In this document: in pieces, positions 18,993 through 27,274 of the stretch
Position numbering within the stretch: position 1 is the stretch's first letter
Layout of the letters: every line of letters starts with the position of its first letter
Origin: Flavobacterium marginilacus
Lineage (GTDB): Bacteria > Bacteroidota > Bacteroidia > Flavobacteriales > Flavobacteriaceae
Assembly: GCF_026870155.1 (NCBI RefSeq)
Contig: NZ_CP113975.1
Location: forward strand, 3,658,001 to 3,722,000
DNA: 64,000 nt
Reading direction: 5' to 3'
Position numbers and translations under genes: made by a program
Notes under the pieces: generated by a model
Database searches by the model: none
What the model was told of the DNA's origin: nothing
The model's input: only the letters and a program-made list of their open reading frames with translations

Positions 18993-19988
18993 TTATAAAA
19001 AACTTACCTCAAAATCAATATTCTGATATTTAATTTTACAATACGCAAGAATATTATAAACTTCTATATCTCTAACTATTAAACAATCGTGAATAGGAAG
19101 GGCAAAATCTGTTGGAATATTTTCCAATAAATCATCAATCCAAATCTTAGCTTCTTCTCTTTGCAGATATGAGGCGGCATCTTTATAATTCTTTGTTTTA
19201 AGTCTTTTAATGAATTTTGATACTATTGGAAATAAAATATGAATTTTATAATTTGGAACATAACCACTTGAATTTAAGAAATACATAAACAAATCCTTTG
19301 CTTGCTGTCTATTATTTAGATTTAATTTTTGAACTAAATAATTGTAAAAATCTACTTCAAATGCATCTTCATAATTTTTATCTACGATGTCTTGTTCTTT
19401 TATAATATTTAAAAGGAGCTTCGGCTGAGAACATTTGGCGTCAATCATAGCAAATCCTTTATTCTTTAAATCTTCTTTATAGATTGGGATTACTGGATGA
19501 TGGACTCTTCTTCCAAAAGTATCTCTTGATATTTTACCAACATAACCCAATTCATTCATTGAGTGTTCTATTATTGAATACCATCTAAATTTTCTTTTAT
19601 TATTAAAATCTACATCTTCAATAATTCCTTGCGTAATATCAATTAGGAATTTATACTTCATACAGATTCCTTTTGAAACATTATAATATCTCTTTTCTAC
19701 TGATTCAAAAATTAATTTAGGGTGTTGCTCAATTCTAGTGAATGGTTTTATTATGGAGGCTTCTTCTAAAGCATTTAGGGCTCGTTTGTAGCGTTTATTT
19801 ACTTTTTCCAAGTAAGTAGATGGGACAGGGAAATATCCGTATTTATTTTGTCTTTTTGACATTATGGTAAGAGCGGCATAAATTTTATATCCATTTTTTT
19901 GTGCTGTTCTATTTCCTATTTTGGAGATACAATCAGTAACTTGTTGAGGTATGATAACTTTCATATAATAATTTATTAGTTCAATCAT
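18993..19988 (-). CDS. winged-helix protein with divergent family-A DNA polymerase-like palm and fingers
   Basis: The 331-residue product has an N-terminal winged-helix-like part (about 30-85, including RALNALEEASIIKPF). Its second half carries a series of motifs in family-A polymerase order. RDTFGRRVHHPV (155-166) recalls the GRL segment. FAMIDAKCSQPKLLL (179-193) recalls motif A, with Asp183. RQQAKDLFMYFLNSSG (227-242) recalls the O-helix RxxxK. YLQREEAKIW (274-283) recalls the Q-helix, and LPIHDCLIV (297-305) motif C, with His300-Asp301. Both catalytic aspartates are therefore present. It is far shorter than PolA and lacks an exonuclease domain. It may replicate the excised island. The assignment is by motif only. 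Confidence 0.5.
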   Translation of the reverse strand: MIELINYYMKVIIPQQVTDCISKIGNRTAQKNGYKIYAALTIMSKRQNKYGYFPVPSTYLEKVNKRYKRALNALEEASIIKPFTRIEQHPKLIFESVEKRYYNVSKGICMKYKFLIDITQGIIEDVDFNNKRKFRWYSIIEHSMNELGYVGKISRDTFGRRVHHPVIPIYKEDLKNKGFAMIDAKCSQPKLLLNIIKEQDIVDKNYEDAFEVDFYNYLVQKLNLNNRQQAKDLFMYFLNSSGYVPNYKIHILFPIVSKFIKRLKTKNYKDAASYLQREEAKIWIDDLLENIPTDFALPIHDCLIVRDIEVYNILAYCKIKYQNIDFEVSFL

Positions 19989-20061
19989 TATATGTGAAAT
20001 GGATATTTTGTTTTAATCTTTTTTAATATTAAATCTTTTTCAAAAGTGAGAAACAATATAT

Positions 20062-20080
20062 TGATATGAAGTTTATATCA
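20062..20080. promoter_or_regulatory. inverted repeat upstream of the PLD/J-domain cassette
   Basis: TGATAT (20062-20067) and ATATCA (20075-20080) face each other across 7 bases in the divergent gap between the polymerase-like gene and the cassette. It is an operator candidate only. Confidence 0.35.
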
Positions 20081-20216
20081 GTATCATAGATAGCTTTTGG
20101 GAAAAAATTAATAAAGATCATTGAATCCAAATAAAACTGTTGTTTTTTACTTATATAAAAAAAAATAAAACGTAAATCAAAAAACTCTATTCACAATTTA
20201 GGAGATAAATAATTTC

Positions 20217-20224
20217 TATATTTG
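20217..20224 (+). promoter_or_regulatory. -7 promoter box of the PLD/J-domain cassette
   Basis: TATATTTG matches TAnnTTTG and lies 19 bases before the ATG at 20244. This implies a 5' leader of about 16 bases. Confidence 0.6.
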
Positions 20225-20243
20225 AAAAGAACAAAAGAACCGA

Positions 20244-21653
20244 ATGAAATCACAAGCCTACTTCGAAAAAATCCATAAACAAATTGAAATTCGTTTACAA
20301 GAATCCCAAAAAAGTATTAGAATTGCTGTTGCTTGGTTTACTGACACTAAATTATTTGATATTCTTTGCCAAAAAGCTAAAGAAGGGATTCGGGTTGAAT
20401 TGCTTATGGCAAATCACGAAATTAATCTTGACAGTAATATAAATTATCGGGAATTAATCAATAATGGAGGACAACTATTTTGGATAGGAAAAGACACTGC
20501 TTATGCTCCATTAATGCATAATAAGTTTTGTATCATTGACAATACTATTTTAATTTTTGGCTCATATAACTGGACGCAAAAAGCAAAGACAAACCACGAA
20601 AGTATTACAGTAATTGAAGAAGATTACAACCTCATTTTAGACTTCAATCAGGAATTTGATAAAATAAAAGATAAATATTACAATCCAAATGCTGAGATAG
20701 AGTGGATTAAAATTGTTATTCGTTTAGAAACTTTATTAAATGTTATTAAACTTGAAGATTTAGAAGATATTAATTATCAAATCGATAAAACAAAGAGCTT
20801 GATTCCTAAAAACCATTCTGATAAAAAGCTTGATTCATTAGCCACTATATTAAATCATTGTTCAAAAAAAGAATTCAGTCAAGCTGTGGTTTTGATTCAA
20901 AATTTCACCAGGGAATTCAAAAAAATAAGTATTTACAATGATCCTGAAATCCCTGCTTTACAGCTTGAAATTAGAAGTCTTGAATATCAAATTTCTACTT
21001 TGTCTGATGAAAAAATAGATATAGAAAAAGAGATTAGAAGTTTCGAATTAAAATACAATGAAGAATTAGGAGGATTGATTACCAAAATTCTTCATTACAA
21101 AAAAATTGTAGCAGATAGAATTGCTAAAGAATCTAAAGATGACAAACAAAAACAACAAAACTACGAAGAAGCTAAATTTGACTATGAAGATTTTTCAAAG
21201 GCATATAACGATAAGTTAAACGAACCAAAACCTTTAGTTTTAGACGAAGAAAAACAAAATGAATTAAAGAAAAATTATCGTAAAGCAACTAAACTTTGCC
21301 ATCCTGACAAAGTAATGGAAGAACAAAAAGAATTGGCAACAAAAATTTTTACTGATTTAAAAAATGCTTACGATAAAAATGATCTCGAAAAAGTAAATCA
21401 AATTTTAAAAGATTTAGAAAAGGGAATTTTCAAATCTCAAGGAGAAACAATAAACGAAAAAGATAAACTTAAAATAATTCTAAAAAATTTAATTCGCAAA
21501 CGTAATGAATTAGAAGAAATGTTATTATCAATCAAAAATACCGATGCATTCAACAAGATTAGTAATATTAAAAATTGGAATAATTATTTTCAGGATACAA
21601 AAGAAGAATTTAATAAAATTCTTGAAGAACTAAAAAACGAAACGACTGTTTAG
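20244..21653 (+). CDS. phospholipase D-like nuclease fused to a J-domain
   Basis: The 469-residue product begins with a single PLD/Nuc-type domain (about 1-150). Its catalytic motif is MHNKFCIID with His92, Lys94 and Asp99, then GSYNWT at 106-111. Single-HKD proteins of this kind usually dimerise to make one active site and act as nucleases. A coiled coil follows (about 236-300). Next comes a DnaJ-like J-domain (about 335-390) with the signature CHPDK at 352-356, then a second coiled coil. J-domains recruit Hsp70 (DnaK). The next gene starts 3 bases after this stop, giving a tight operon of three genes. The fusion and context suggest a conflict or defence role, which is inference. Confidence 0.82.
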   Translation: MKSQAYFEKIHKQIEIRLQESQKSIRIAVAWFTDTKLFDILCQKAKEGIRVELLMANHEINLDSNINYRELINNGGQLFWIGKDTAYAPLMHNKFCIIDNTILIFGSYNWTQKAKTNHESITVIEEDYNLILDFNQEFDKIKDKYYNPNAEIEWIKIVIRLETLLNVIKLEDLEDINYQIDKTKSLIPKNHSDKKLDSLATILNHCSKKEFSQAVVLIQNFTREFKKISIYNDPEIPALQLEIRSLEYQISTLSDEKIDIEKEIRSFELKYNEELGGLITKILHYKKIVADRIAKESKDDKQKQQNYEEAKFDYEDFSKAYNDKLNEPKPLVLDEEKQNELKKNYRKATKLCHPDKVMEEQKELATKIFTDLKNAYDKNDLEKVNQILKDLEKGIFKSQGETINEKDKLKIILKNLIRKRNELEEMLLSIKNTDAFNKISNIKNWNNYFQDTKEEFNKILEELKNETTV

Positions 21654-21656
21654 AAT

Positions 21657-23300
21657 ATGGAAGAAAATAACAAATCTTTAATATCAATAAATAATTCATT
21701 AGCTAAAATTGAAAAACAAATTGCTATTGGGGAAAAACTTTTAGGTGGGAAATTAAGCTATTTTGAAAGAGAAAGGATTAAAAAATTTTTAATAGAAATT
21801 ATTGACAATAATTATGGTGTTGTTAAAATTATTAGTAGTTATTTCCCATTAACAGAAGAGCTAATAGCAAGATTTAAAGACAGGTTAAATTGGGGAAGGT
21901 TATGTGGAAATAATCAAGTAGTTTGGAATGAAAAAGCAATTGATAAATATTTTGAATTTATTGATTGGGAATCTATCAGTGAAAATTCAAATATTGAATG
22001 GAATGAAGAACTATTAGTTAAGTATATTGACTATCTAAATTTTAATTATGTATTCTTTAATGATTCACCCCGTTTAAAATTGACATTTGATTTATATGAA
22101 AAATTTAAACATAAAATTGATATTGAAAACTTAGAATATTTTGATTTTGAACTACCTGCAGAATTAATTAAAGATAATATTAATGTTGTACATTGGGAAA
22201 ACATAGCATTAACAAAAGAAAATTTGGAACTTTTTCAAGAAAAGATAAATTGGGAAGATTTCAGTAAAAGTAAAAATCTGACATTAACAGACGAGTTAAT
22301 TATAAGTTTCAAGCATAGGTGGACATGGGATGAAATCATTAAAATTGAAAGAAAAAATGGCATTTCAACATTTATTAGAATATTCGAAACACAATATTCT
22401 GATGCAACTTATACTAATATTTTGTATAATGTTGACACTGTAATTGACGAAGAATTATTAAATTCAATAAATAATGAATTTGTTTGGTCTCATCTAAGTA
22501 GAGATGTAGATTTTAAAAATAGCCATTCATTGATAGAAAAATACGAAAACAGATGGGATGGAAGATTACTAACTTATAATAATTCTATAGAATGGACATC
22601 TAAATTAATTGAAAAATATAAAAATAAAATTGATTGGGAGTTTTTTAGCTTAAATCCCAATTTACCGTGGTCAGAAGAATTTATTGAATTGTATTATGAT
22701 TATTGGGATTGGAAAATATTAGGAATGAATACTTTTTTACCGTGGACAATTGATTTTTATAAGAAATATAAGCATAAATTTAAGGAAGATTTTTTATTTT
22801 TTTCAAAAAAATTTAATCAAAAAGAAAGGCTTCCTATCTCATCTTCTCTGAGTGATTATTTTGTAGATTATCACTACTCTAAAGCTATAGTAAAAGAAAA
22901 ATATGATCCAAGTTTAATTTTTCACATAAAAGATATTCTTGATTGGGAACTTTTTAGTAAACATTACACTTGGTCATTAATTGAAATTGAAAAATATCAA
23001 GAATTCATAAATTGGAATCTTTTAAGCTTAAACAGAAATATTAAATGGTCTATTGAACTAGTAAAAAAATATGAAGATAAATGGGATTGGAATTCTATTG
23101 GACGGAATAAATCAATTGAAGAATTTGATTTAAGTTTATTAACTAAGTATGTAAACTATATAAAAGATAATGATGGTTTAGTAAACCGCTATCCATTTAT
23201 AAGAATCAGAAACCTTTTTTTAAAGCACATTGATGAAAATGATGTAACTGAAATTTTAGAAAACTATCAAAGTAATCAATTATTAAATTGTTCTAAATAA
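21657..23300 (+). CDS. Trp-rich tandem-repeat protein, middle gene of the cassette
   Basis: The 547-residue cytoplasmic product is not recognised by family. After about 60 residues it consists of roughly a dozen divergent units of about 25-35 residues following W-x-x-[IL]-[SG]-x-N-x-x-[IL]-x-W-[ST]-x-E-L-[IL]-x-K-Y-x-x-x-[IW]-[DN]-W. Examples are FIDWESISENSNIEWNEELL and WDWNSIGRNKSIEEFDLSLL. Such helical repeats usually bind protein or nucleic acid and could sense a partner. It starts 3 bases after the PLD/J-domain gene and is followed 43 bases later by the third gene, so it is likely a subunit of one system. Confidence 0.65.
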   Translation: MEENNKSLISINNSLAKIEKQIAIGEKLLGGKLSYFERERIKKFLIEIIDNNYGVVKIISSYFPLTEELIARFKDRLNWGRLCGNNQVVWNEKAIDKYFEFIDWESISENSNIEWNEELLVKYIDYLNFNYVFFNDSPRLKLTFDLYEKFKHKIDIENLEYFDFELPAELIKDNINVVHWENIALTKENLELFQEKINWEDFSKSKNLTLTDELIISFKHRWTWDEIIKIERKNGISTFIRIFETQYSDATYTNILYNVDTVIDEELLNSINNEFVWSHLSRDVDFKNSHSLIEKYENRWDGRLLTYNNSIEWTSKLIEKYKNKIDWEFFSLNPNLPWSEEFIELYYDYWDWKILGMNTFLPWTIDFYKKYKHKFKEDFLFFSKKFNQKERLPISSSLSDYFVDYHYSKAIVKEKYDPSLIFHIKDILDWELFSKHYTWSLIEIEKYQEFINWNLLSLNRNIKWSIELVKKYEDKWDWNSIGRNKSIEEFDLSLLTKYVNYIKDNDGLVNRYPFIRIRNLFLKHIDENDVTEILENYQSNQLLNCSK

Positions 23301-23343
23301 TAAGCAAAATCATCTATTTAAAATTGAAGCAATGTAAAAACTA

Positions 23344-24603
23344 ATGAGAACACTTAAAAAAATAAAGCATAAAGAGTTTATTGTAAATAATAAATTTGAT
23401 TTAGATGAAATCGTAAGAAAATATGGGAAAACTGGAGATGAAATTGAAGAGCATATAAGTGGTATTATAAATTTAGAAAAAACACAAATTAGTAGAACTT
23501 TTAGTCGTGTAGAGTATTTAGGCACAAGAGAAGTTACAAAATCAGAATATGAATTAAATAAAAATAAATCAGAATATAGATTTTTTGAGGATAATAATGG
23601 CATTCATTATACTATCGACGAATATGAAGTTGAATACTTAACAGAAGAAGTCTATAAAAATGAGGAGGAACTTTATTCAAGCGAGTTTCACTATTGCACA
23701 ACAATTAATTATGTAGATTTCTTGAATGATTTTGATTTTCAAGCGTTTGATTCGTTTTTTGAGAATGTTATTTTACAATTTTGTTTAGAATGTCAAATTT
23801 CAATTGAAAAATTAATATCCAATAGTAATAAAATCAAAGCAAAAATTGCTTTGCAAGATGTTTTAAGACTAATCATAGATTCAAATAATTTTTTAGAAAA
23901 TTTCAAAGTTCAAAATGACACAAATAATATTCAAAAATATATTTGTGGTTATATGATATATTTCAACAACTTATTATTATCTGAAACTAAAAATAAATTC
24001 AGATTAATTTTTCCTCAAATTATAAATAATATCCCAAACGAGATTAATAAAGTTCGAGAAGATATGATTTTAGAAGATGTTCTTTTGGCTTGTTATAGTA
24101 TGCAAGAAAATAAAACTTATATAGAAGATAAAGATGAAAATAAACGAACAAAACAAGTTTTAGATCTTTTGAAAATAAAATATACAGTCTCCGATCAATC
24201 TCAAAAAGGAACATCATCAACAGGAAAAAAACCAGGTTCAGTTGACGGAATAATTACCGACAAAGATTTAAATGAATATTACATAGAAGCCATTAATTTA
24301 ATTTGCATTGATACCAAGAACCTAACAAAACATATCAATAAATTAGAATTTAATTATGACTATAAAGGCTTGTCTATAAAATTTGTTTTAGTCTATTTCA
24401 ATGTTGGAGAAGAAAAATTCTATGATTTCTCTGAAAAATATAAAAAGTTTATTGATGTCGATTTAGTTTATAAATATGCTAAAATCGAAAATAGTGAAGA
24501 AGTTTTAAAAAAACACACAAATAGTCGAATTTTTAAATCATCACATTTAAGAGAAAATAAAAAAGTCTATTTGTATCATATTTTGCTCAAATTCCCATTA
24601 TAA
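23344..24603 (+). CDS. putative PD-(D/E)XK-like protein, third gene of the cassette
   Basis: The 419-residue product has an alpha-helical and acidic N-terminal two-thirds without known motifs. The region about 280-330 reads RTKQVLDLLKIKYTVSDQSQ, then GTSSTGKKPGSVDGIITD, then YYIEAINL. This has the outline of a restriction-endonuclease-like core (a helix, then G-S-x-D, then E-x-x after a turn), although the usual Lys of ExK is replaced. A nuclease or nuclease-derived effector is therefore only possible. It is in line with the two preceding genes. The resolvase gene 180 bases downstream has its own promoter. Confidence 0.55.
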   Translation: MRTLKKIKHKEFIVNNKFDLDEIVRKYGKTGDEIEEHISGIINLEKTQISRTFSRVEYLGTREVTKSEYELNKNKSEYRFFEDNNGIHYTIDEYEVEYLTEEVYKNEEELYSSEFHYCTTINYVDFLNDFDFQAFDSFFENVILQFCLECQISIEKLISNSNKIKAKIALQDVLRLIIDSNNFLENFKVQNDTNNIQKYICGYMIYFNNLLLSETKNKFRLIFPQIINNIPNEINKVREDMILEDVLLACYSMQENKTYIEDKDENKRTKQVLDLLKIKYTVSDQSQKGTSSTGKKPGSVDGIITDKDLNEYYIEAINLICIDTKNLTKHINKLEFNYDYKGLSIKFVLVYFNVGEEKFYDFSEKYKKFIDVDLVYKYAKIENSEEVLKKHTNSRIFKSSHLRENKKVYLYHILLKFPL

Positions 24604-24721
24604 TCTAAAGTAAAGCAAAAGTCGAGAATTGTATCAAAATTAAGCTATACTTATATCAGGTTACCATTAACACGAAACTTTATTCGATTTTATTGACTTT
24701 ATATCGTATCAAAAATGACTG

Positions 24722-24734
24722 ACCTAAATTAGGT
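24722..24734. promoter_or_regulatory. palindrome upstream of the serine recombinase gene
   Basis: ACCTAA-A-TTAGGT is a perfect 13-base palindrome around a central A. It lies 19 bases upstream of the -7 box at 24753-24760, in the -33 zone. It could be the binding site of an autoregulating recombinase. Confidence 0.5.
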
Positions 24735-24752
24735 ACAACTAAAGAGGTTCCT

Positions 24753-24760
24753 TATCTTTG
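24753..24760 (+). promoter_or_regulatory. -7 promoter box of the serine recombinase gene
   Basis: TATCTTTG matches TAnnTTTG, 23 bases before the ATG at 24784. Confidence 0.6.
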
Positions 24761-24783
24761 TTTCAATCAAAAAGCAAAGAATA

Positions 24784-25380
24784 ATGAAAATCGCAAAATA
24801 TATTAGAACTAGCACAACCGAGCAATCAACTTTAAGACAAGAAAACACTACACACAAAACTTATATTGATAAATGTTCTGGTTCTATTCCATTTAACGAG
24901 CGTCCAAGCGCAATTAAATTATTGAACGATATATCATCCAAAAAAGTGGAAACTTTACACGTTCATTCTATTGATAGATTAGGGCGTAATGCTTATGACA
25001 TTCAAACCACCTTAAACACGTTAAACAATCTCAACATTAATGTATATGTAGAAAACATTGGTTTATATTCTATGATTGAAAATAAACCTAATTCTATATT
25101 CAAAATGATTACCGATGTTTTAAGTAATGTGGCTGAAATGGAAAGAAGTTCTTTATTGGAAAGACAACGAGAAGGGATTTTAATAGCGAAAGCGAAAGGA
25201 ACTTACAAAGGCCGTCAAATGAATACTAATGAAACAACTGAACAATTTTTATCCAAATACAATCAATCACATTTAGAACTAATAAAAGACGAAAACTATT
25301 CAATTAGAAAACTGGCATCAATTACCAATTTATCAAATAATACAATTGTTAAGATTAGAAAAACATTAGAAATAAAATGA
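24784..25380 (+). CDS. serine recombinase of the resolvase/invertase family
   Basis: The 198-residue product has the resolvase catalytic fold: YIRTSTTEQS with the nucleophilic serine Ser10 and Arg8, then VHSIDRLGRNAYD. The long helix MERSSLLERQREGILIAKAK follows, then GTYKGRQ. The C-terminal about 45 residues form a helix-turn-helix (NYSIRKLASITNLSNNTIVK). Size matches Tn3-type resolvases and DNA invertases. It overlaps the next small ORF by 4 bases (ATGA). It may act at the 29-bp repeats that bracket this part of the island, or resolve dimers of the excised circle. Confidence 0.93.
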   Translation: MKIAKYIRTSTTEQSTLRQENTTHKTYIDKCSGSIPFNERPSAIKLLNDISSKKVETLHVHSIDRLGRNAYDIQTTLNTLNNLNINVYVENIGLYSMIENKPNSIFKMITDVLSNVAEMERSSLLERQREGILIAKAKGTYKGRQMNTNETTEQFLSKYNQSHLELIKDENYSIRKLASITNLSNNTIVKIRKTLEIK

Positions 25381-25559
25381 AAGCTTCAAAAAGATACAAC
25401 GAACTTATAATTAAGTTAGAAACCGACTTAATTCTATTGAATGAAAAATTTAAAAAACACCAAAAAGATTTTAATCAGGACACAACGAACTGGGGATATG
25501 TTGGAGAACTTGGATTTGTTTCTGAAAAAATTGATGAGGTTCTAAAATTCTTAAATTAA
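25377..25559 (+). CDS. small hypothetical protein coupled to the resolvase
   Basis: The 60-residue product (MKASKRYNELIIKLETDLIL...) is helical and charged with no recognised domain. The ATGA overlap with the resolvase stop codon implies translational coupling. It might be an accessory factor. The right 29-bp repeat begins 18 bases after its stop. Confidence 0.55.
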   Translation: MKASKRYNELIIKLETDLILLNEKFKKHQKDFNQDTTNWGYVGELGFVSEKIDEVLKFLN

Positions 25560-25576
25560 AAGAATTACAAAAATTA

Positions 25577-25605
25577 TAACTTCCTTTCATTTGACAGAAA
25601 GTTAA
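25577..25605 (+). repeat. 29-bp internal direct repeat, right copy
   Basis: It matches 16765-16793 in 28 of 29 positions and in the same orientation. It lies between the resolvase operon and the convergent integrase gene. Confidence 0.85.
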
Positions 25606-25680
25606 ATTCTCATTTCATACACTCCTAAACATTCAATTCCACAAATATTTTATATTTCTATGATATAAAAAGTCATCAAA

Positions 25681-27144
25681 TTACTTCCTCCTAAACTTAT
25701 AGTTAATCTCACTATTTACTAGATCAGATTTTTTAAAATCAAATCCTGTTTGTATATATTTTTGTGTAGTAGCTAAATTTGTATGTCCCAATGCAATTCT
25801 AATATCATTTAGATTAATTCCACTAATTTCTAATAAAACATTTGTAAATGTAAAACGAGAAACGTGTGTAGTTATATCTTCAATAGATAATTTATAAAGT
25901 TTTGCCATTCTTTTTAACTTTGCATTATAAGAGGTAAACTTACTCTTGTAGGTATCAAACTGCAACTTATTCATTGATATAGTTTTATTATAATCGTTAA
26001 AACATTCAGCCTTAACATAATCCTTAAACAATAATTCTTTTGGGTCTAATTTTTTAATATGCCGATTAATAATAACCTTACAATGTAAATTGATATTTTT
26101 TTCTACTCTCACTAACTCATCAATTATGATTTTAGATTCTGTATCGTTTGGTTTTATATCATAGCCGTAATAAGACTGATAATCTTCATCTACTCTATTA
26201 TTCCCTACTTGTGTCAATAATCTTTTTCTTGCAATTCTATAAGGCATTATTCGCGGTTTATGAATTTTCGATTCTGCTTCAATCCTTTTATGTTCACCTA
26301 ACAAATCAAACAAATCCATTAAAATAAATATTACTTTATCACTATAATTCACTTTCATTGGAATTTTAGTTTTAATCTGAAAATATTCGATATAATCCTT
26401 CTTAATGTTTTCGTGTTTCATTAGCATCATATCCGAACATCTTAACCCATTAGCAAACAATGAAAATAAAAACATTCTACTTTCTATAAAGTACAGATCT
26501 CCTTTTTTTATTTCTAATAACTTGATTATATCAAAATCATCTAAAATCTTTTTTGGTTTTACACTAACTTTAACTTTGTGTTCATTAAAAGGATTCTTAC
26601 CAACATAGACATTGTTTTTCATTGCATTATTAAAAACCGTAGAGTAGTTATTAAAATAAAATCTAATTGTAGAAGACTGCAATCCTTCGTTACTAAAATA
26701 GTTCTCCATCTCTAGAATAAAGTCATCATCTATCTCCTTAAAATCAAGATCTATTACTTTATACTTATAAAATAAAAATTTCTTAAACATATTCGAACTA
26801 CTTTCATAAGTATTTTGAGTAGAATAATTATTTTTAAGATTCTTTCTAGTTTCCATATAAGCTAGAAACTGGCTATATATTTTATCCTTCTTTTTTACAA
26901 ATGGATTTTCTTCCAATTTAATCTTGATCTTGATATTAATATCTTCAAAGTCAATTTTCTTATTTGGTCTAAATTGGTTGAAACTCTTATTAAAGTATTC
27001 TTCAAAATGATCTCTAGTTAAACTATAATTTAAACTAATTTTCTTTTTTTCTACAATTTCTCCTCTCCTCTCGACATAGGTTATAAAAAGATATCCTTTT
27101 TCATCTCCCTTCTTTTTTTCTGAAAATACAATACTTGACTTCAT
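25681..27144 (-). CDS. tyrosine recombinase (integrase) of the island
   Basis: The 487-residue product has an N-terminal arm-binding-like region and a SAM-like core-binding domain (about 85-190). The catalytic domain carries Arg235 (FANGLRCSDMMLMK), His427-x-x-Arg430 (THVSRFTFTN), His454 (ALGHTNLATT) and nucleophile Tyr463 (QKYIQTG). All are intact, so the enzyme should be active. The family is the Bacteroidetes CTnDOT-like/phage-integrase type. It reads away from the right attachment site, 130 bases inside it. No promoter box of its own is obvious in the gap. The native guaA promoter region beyond attR points at it. Confidence 0.95.
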   Translation of the reverse strand: MKSSIVFSEKKKGDEKGYLFITYVERRGEIVEKKKISLNYSLTRDHFEEYFNKSFNQFRPNKKIDFEDINIKIKIKLEENPFVKKKDKIYSQFLAYMETRKNLKNNYSTQNTYESSSNMFKKFLFYKYKVIDLDFKEIDDDFILEMENYFSNEGLQSSTIRFYFNNYSTVFNNAMKNNVYVGKNPFNEHKVKVSVKPKKILDDFDIIKLLEIKKGDLYFIESRMFLFSLFANGLRCSDMMLMKHENIKKDYIEYFQIKTKIPMKVNYSDKVIFILMDLFDLLGEHKRIEAESKIHKPRIMPYRIARKRLLTQVGNNRVDEDYQSYYGYDIKPNDTESKIIIDELVRVEKNINLHCKVIINRHIKKLDPKELLFKDYVKAECFNDYNKTISMNKLQFDTYKSKFTSYNAKLKRMAKLYKLSIEDITTHVSRFTFTNVLLEISGINLNDIRIALGHTNLATTQKYIQTGFDFKKSDLVNSEINYKFRRK

Positions 27145-27177
27145 ACAATACTAGTTTTTATAATAAACAAATATAAG

Positions 27178-27196
27178 AAGTGGGAAAGAAGTGGGA
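27178..27196 (+). promoter_or_regulatory. paired AAGTGGGA motifs, candidate integrase arm sites (right end)
   Basis: AAGTGGGA occurs at 27178-27185 and 27189-27196, 11 bases apart. It mirrors the left-end pair in the same orientation. The pair lies just upstream of the integrase start and about 80 bases inside attR. Confidence 0.55.
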
Positions 27197-27274
27197 AAAT
27201 TTTTTATCAAAATATTTCAAAAAATAAGAATACTAAAAAATCAAATAACTGATTTACAAATACATAACAAAAAC

